Notes under the pieces: generated by a model
What the model saw: the letters and a program-made list of their open reading frames with translations, nothing else
The model's database searches: none
What the model was told of the DNA's origin: nothing
Translations under genes and position numbers: made by a program
Shown: positions 18,360 to 20,000 of the stretch, piece by piece
Layout of the letters: each line of letters opens with the position of its first letter
How positions within the stretch are numbered: position 1 is the first letter of the stretch
Origin: Actinidia chinensis
Taxonomy: Eukaryota > Streptophyta > Magnoliopsida > Ericales > Actinidiaceae
Direction: 5' to 3'
DNA length: 20,000 nt
NCBI GenBank assembly: GCA_009663005.1
Contig: VIGQ01001335.1
Coordinates: 1 to 20,000 of the forward strand

Positions 18360-19300
18360 TTGACTTCATCATTTTTTTTATTTTTTATAATAGATAATAA
18401 ATACAAAAAAATAGGCACCAATTTAATCCGAACTCAAGTTTTCTGCTCGCCCCTCCCCGACTTGCAATATTAATAAGAAACAACAGGCTTTCACAAGTGA
18501 AAAAATTCCAGAAGTTTATTTCTAATTGATAAGATATTGGCAGTAATTCCCCTTTTTCATGATGGGGGGAACAATTCTTATTTTCGTTAGACAGATCCTT
18601 CTTTCGCGCAATTCTTGTGCCTATTCCAGATTCTGAATGTTCAACAGAATTAGATCAAACTACTACCCACCTGTGCCAATGAACCCACTTGAAAGCTTGC
18701 ACCAAATCCCACTTCCAAACTCTAAATTCATACCCAAAATCAAGGGGCAGAATCTAATGAAAACCAGCTTCATAAACAGATACATACAATGAACAATAAA
18801 CTAAACATACAGGAAAAGGGAAAGAGTGAAATAATCATAGACATACATGCCAAATAACACAAGAGTACCTATAATGGGAAATCTACACCAGAAGAAGACT
18901 CTCTTGAGCACATCAACCCACAAATCCCCCTAAAGCGCACAAATTAAAGAATATCAATCAAGACAAATCAACTACGTCTCCATTAACGAACCAGCCTTCA
19001 TCCACACCACCAAACCAAACTTTTCAAACAACAGAATCCCCAAAACTCAGAGCATTTGGTTCTTGGAGACCTGTGTGAGCCAGCATCGTGTCCTTCTCAT
19101 ATGATGAGTAGCTTTTATGGTGACTTCATTATTTCCATTTAATTAACTTGGATTGAATAAAAAAAAATATCTAAAAACATGACTAAAACAGGGTAGTCAA
19201 CCGTTTAATATTTGGTTTCTCATCACAGGCCAACCAAACACCACTGCGAGGAAAAATTCGAATATACATATCTAAAAAAACAGAATGTTTTTTTGGGTTA
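18360..19300 (-). other. Possible intron/leader of the right-edge minus-strand gene
   Basis: Read on the minus strand this is T-rich leader/intron-like sequence without a long frame. One exon-like piece is bounded by GTGCGCTTTAG and a G|GTACTC donor (about 18866-18930 in plus coordinates) and carries a 14-codon ATG frame at most. No coding domain is recognisable, so the main coding exons of the gene, if any, are not evident. Confidence 0.3.
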
Positions 19301-19303
19301 GAC

Positions 19304-19545
19304 TAAAACTGGCATGTTTATTACCCGATTAGGCCAACTAGCAGCCAGACTAGGCAGGACTGGACTACAAATCCATTCTCACTCCTCGTTTTTATTTTTT
19401 TTAAATGGCTCCGAACTACTAGTCCAAAAAGACCAAATATTCCCCCATGACATTGGGACAAAGAGGTCTGGAGATTTCACTGGTTTGTTAGTCCGCCAAT
19501 AGTCCGGACTACTTGACCAACCGAATAATCAAACAAGTCCTAAAA
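19304..19545. mobile_element. MITE, about 230 bp
   Basis: Left end GGCATGTTTATTACCCGATT (19311-19330) matches the complement of the right end, GGACTTGTTTGATTATTCGG (ending 19540), with a few gaps. TAAAA flanks both sides (19304-19308 and 19541-19545), possibly the target duplication. The interior is non-coding; the open frame at 19314-19502 is accidental. It would lie inside the first intron of the minus-strand gene at the right edge. The superfamily is not clear; PIF/Harbinger or hAT are both possible. Confidence 0.55.
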
Positions 19546-19805
19546 GAATTTGTCAAAAGAACCTCAAAGAAAGAGAAAAAAAAAGAATAATGGAACAGGA
19601 TAGAGATCTGGAAAAAAAAAGACTCATAAAAGGTGACTCAAGAAATTATTACCTCTCAATTCTCAAACTGAAGCGAACAGATAGAGATCTCGAAGTGGAA
19701 AACAGCGACCCTGAACAGAATAATGGAACAGGGAATCTGAGATAAAAACATCAAGATTATATCTAAGAACCAAAAATATATACAAATGAGAGAGAGGGAG
19801 AGGTT

Positions 19806-19950
19806 ACCTGCTCAGCAAAGCAAAGCAAAAACTGCTATCAGTGAAATGGAAGTCGTTGGTATTTCTTTTCTTCTAAGCTGAGAGAGAGAGAGAGAGAGAG
19901 AGTGAGAGCTGCGTTGCTGCCGTGCTGCGTATTGAAGCCCTAAACGAGTG
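19806..19950 (-). other. 5'-UTR first exon of a minus-strand gene
   Basis: On the minus strand, downstream of a TATA box, comes GTTTAGGGCTTCAATACGC, then a (CT)n run, then GCTTTGCTGAGCAG followed by GTAACC. The last has the form of an exon end and splice donor (exon ends at about 19806). A pyrimidine microsatellite leader and a leader intron are common in housekeeping plant genes. GTTTAGGGCTT near the start resembles telo-box-like elements (AAACCCTA core, imperfect here). No ATG-started frame continues through the exon, so it is probably non-coding. The gene's product cannot be told from this window. Confidence 0.5.
19880..19902. repeat. (GA)n microsatellite
   Basis: About eleven GA units (CT on the minus strand) within the presumed 5'-UTR of the minus-strand gene. 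Confidence 0.9.
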
Positions 19951-19973
19951 AACAAGGGTAAAATTCCCCCCAA

Positions 19974-19980
19974 CTTTATA
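19974..19980 (-). promoter_or_regulatory. TATA box of the minus-strand gene
   Basis: CTTTATA on the plus strand reads TATAAAG on the minus strand, in the context GTTGTATAAAGTTGG. It sits about 30 bases before the TTGTTCACTCGTTTAGGGC start region, the usual distance to a transcription start. Confidence 0.5.
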
Positions 19981-20000
19981 CAACCCACGACCCGCCCCTG

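Noticed and set aside
18282..18473. 63-codon plus-strand frame with a Gly run
   Set aside because: The frame is held open by the poly-G tract.
19095..19125. ATGATGA-like box C suggesting a C/D snoRNA
   Set aside because: No box D (CTGA) at a suitable distance and no terminal stem, so a chance match.
1..20000. tRNA, rRNA, CRISPR and bacterial-type operons
   Set aside because: Looked for tRNA T-loop and acceptor patterns, rRNA blocks and regularly spaced repeats; none is supported. The only regular repeats are those of the TRIM and microsatellites.

Overview
The window looks like a stretch of a plant, probably eudicot, nuclear genome. It is AT-rich and mostly non-coding, with plant cis-elements, initiator-Met-tRNA primer binding sites of LTR retrotransposons, MITE-like foldbacks, and one clear fragment of a CYP71-type cytochrome P450. 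No complete, undamaged protein-coding gene can be supported. No CRISPR array, bacterial operon or new biological system is visible.

Layout. 1-50 is the end of an intron and 51-645 the second exon of a P450 gene on the + strand, broken into several frames. 646-3030 is AT-rich, with a MITE-like foldback (about 1140-1367) and an old LTR-like promoter region (about 2140-2650). 3030-3555 is a patch of higher GC of unknown origin ending in a hairpin. 3661-6984 is a full-length but internally deleted Ty1/copia retrotransposon: two LTRs of about 450 bp, a perfect 5-bp target duplication, PBS, PPT, gag and protease remnants, and no recognisable integrase, reverse transcriptase or RNase H. 6990-10480 is AT-rich intergenic DNA with a diverged duplication (about 8068-8440 and 9131-9440) and a 20-base poly-C tract. 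10481-11245 holds two related foldback MITEs in opposite orientation. 12885-14188 is a TRIM-like element in tandem form, LTR-internal-LTR-internal-LTR. 14950-18280 has a few exon-like stretches on the + strand that may be a decayed or error-ridden gene. 18338-18355 is a poly-G tract. 19311-19540 is another MITE, and 19806-19980 looks like the promoter and 5'-UTR exon of a minus-strand gene whose coding part is not recognisable here.

Across the window, related copies (the copia LTRs, the two TRIM internal domains) and the P450 exon against its family differ largely by one- or two-base insertions and deletions. That pattern fits long-read consensus error at least as well as natural decay. The 'pseudogene' calls, and the absence of long ORFs, should be read with this in mind.
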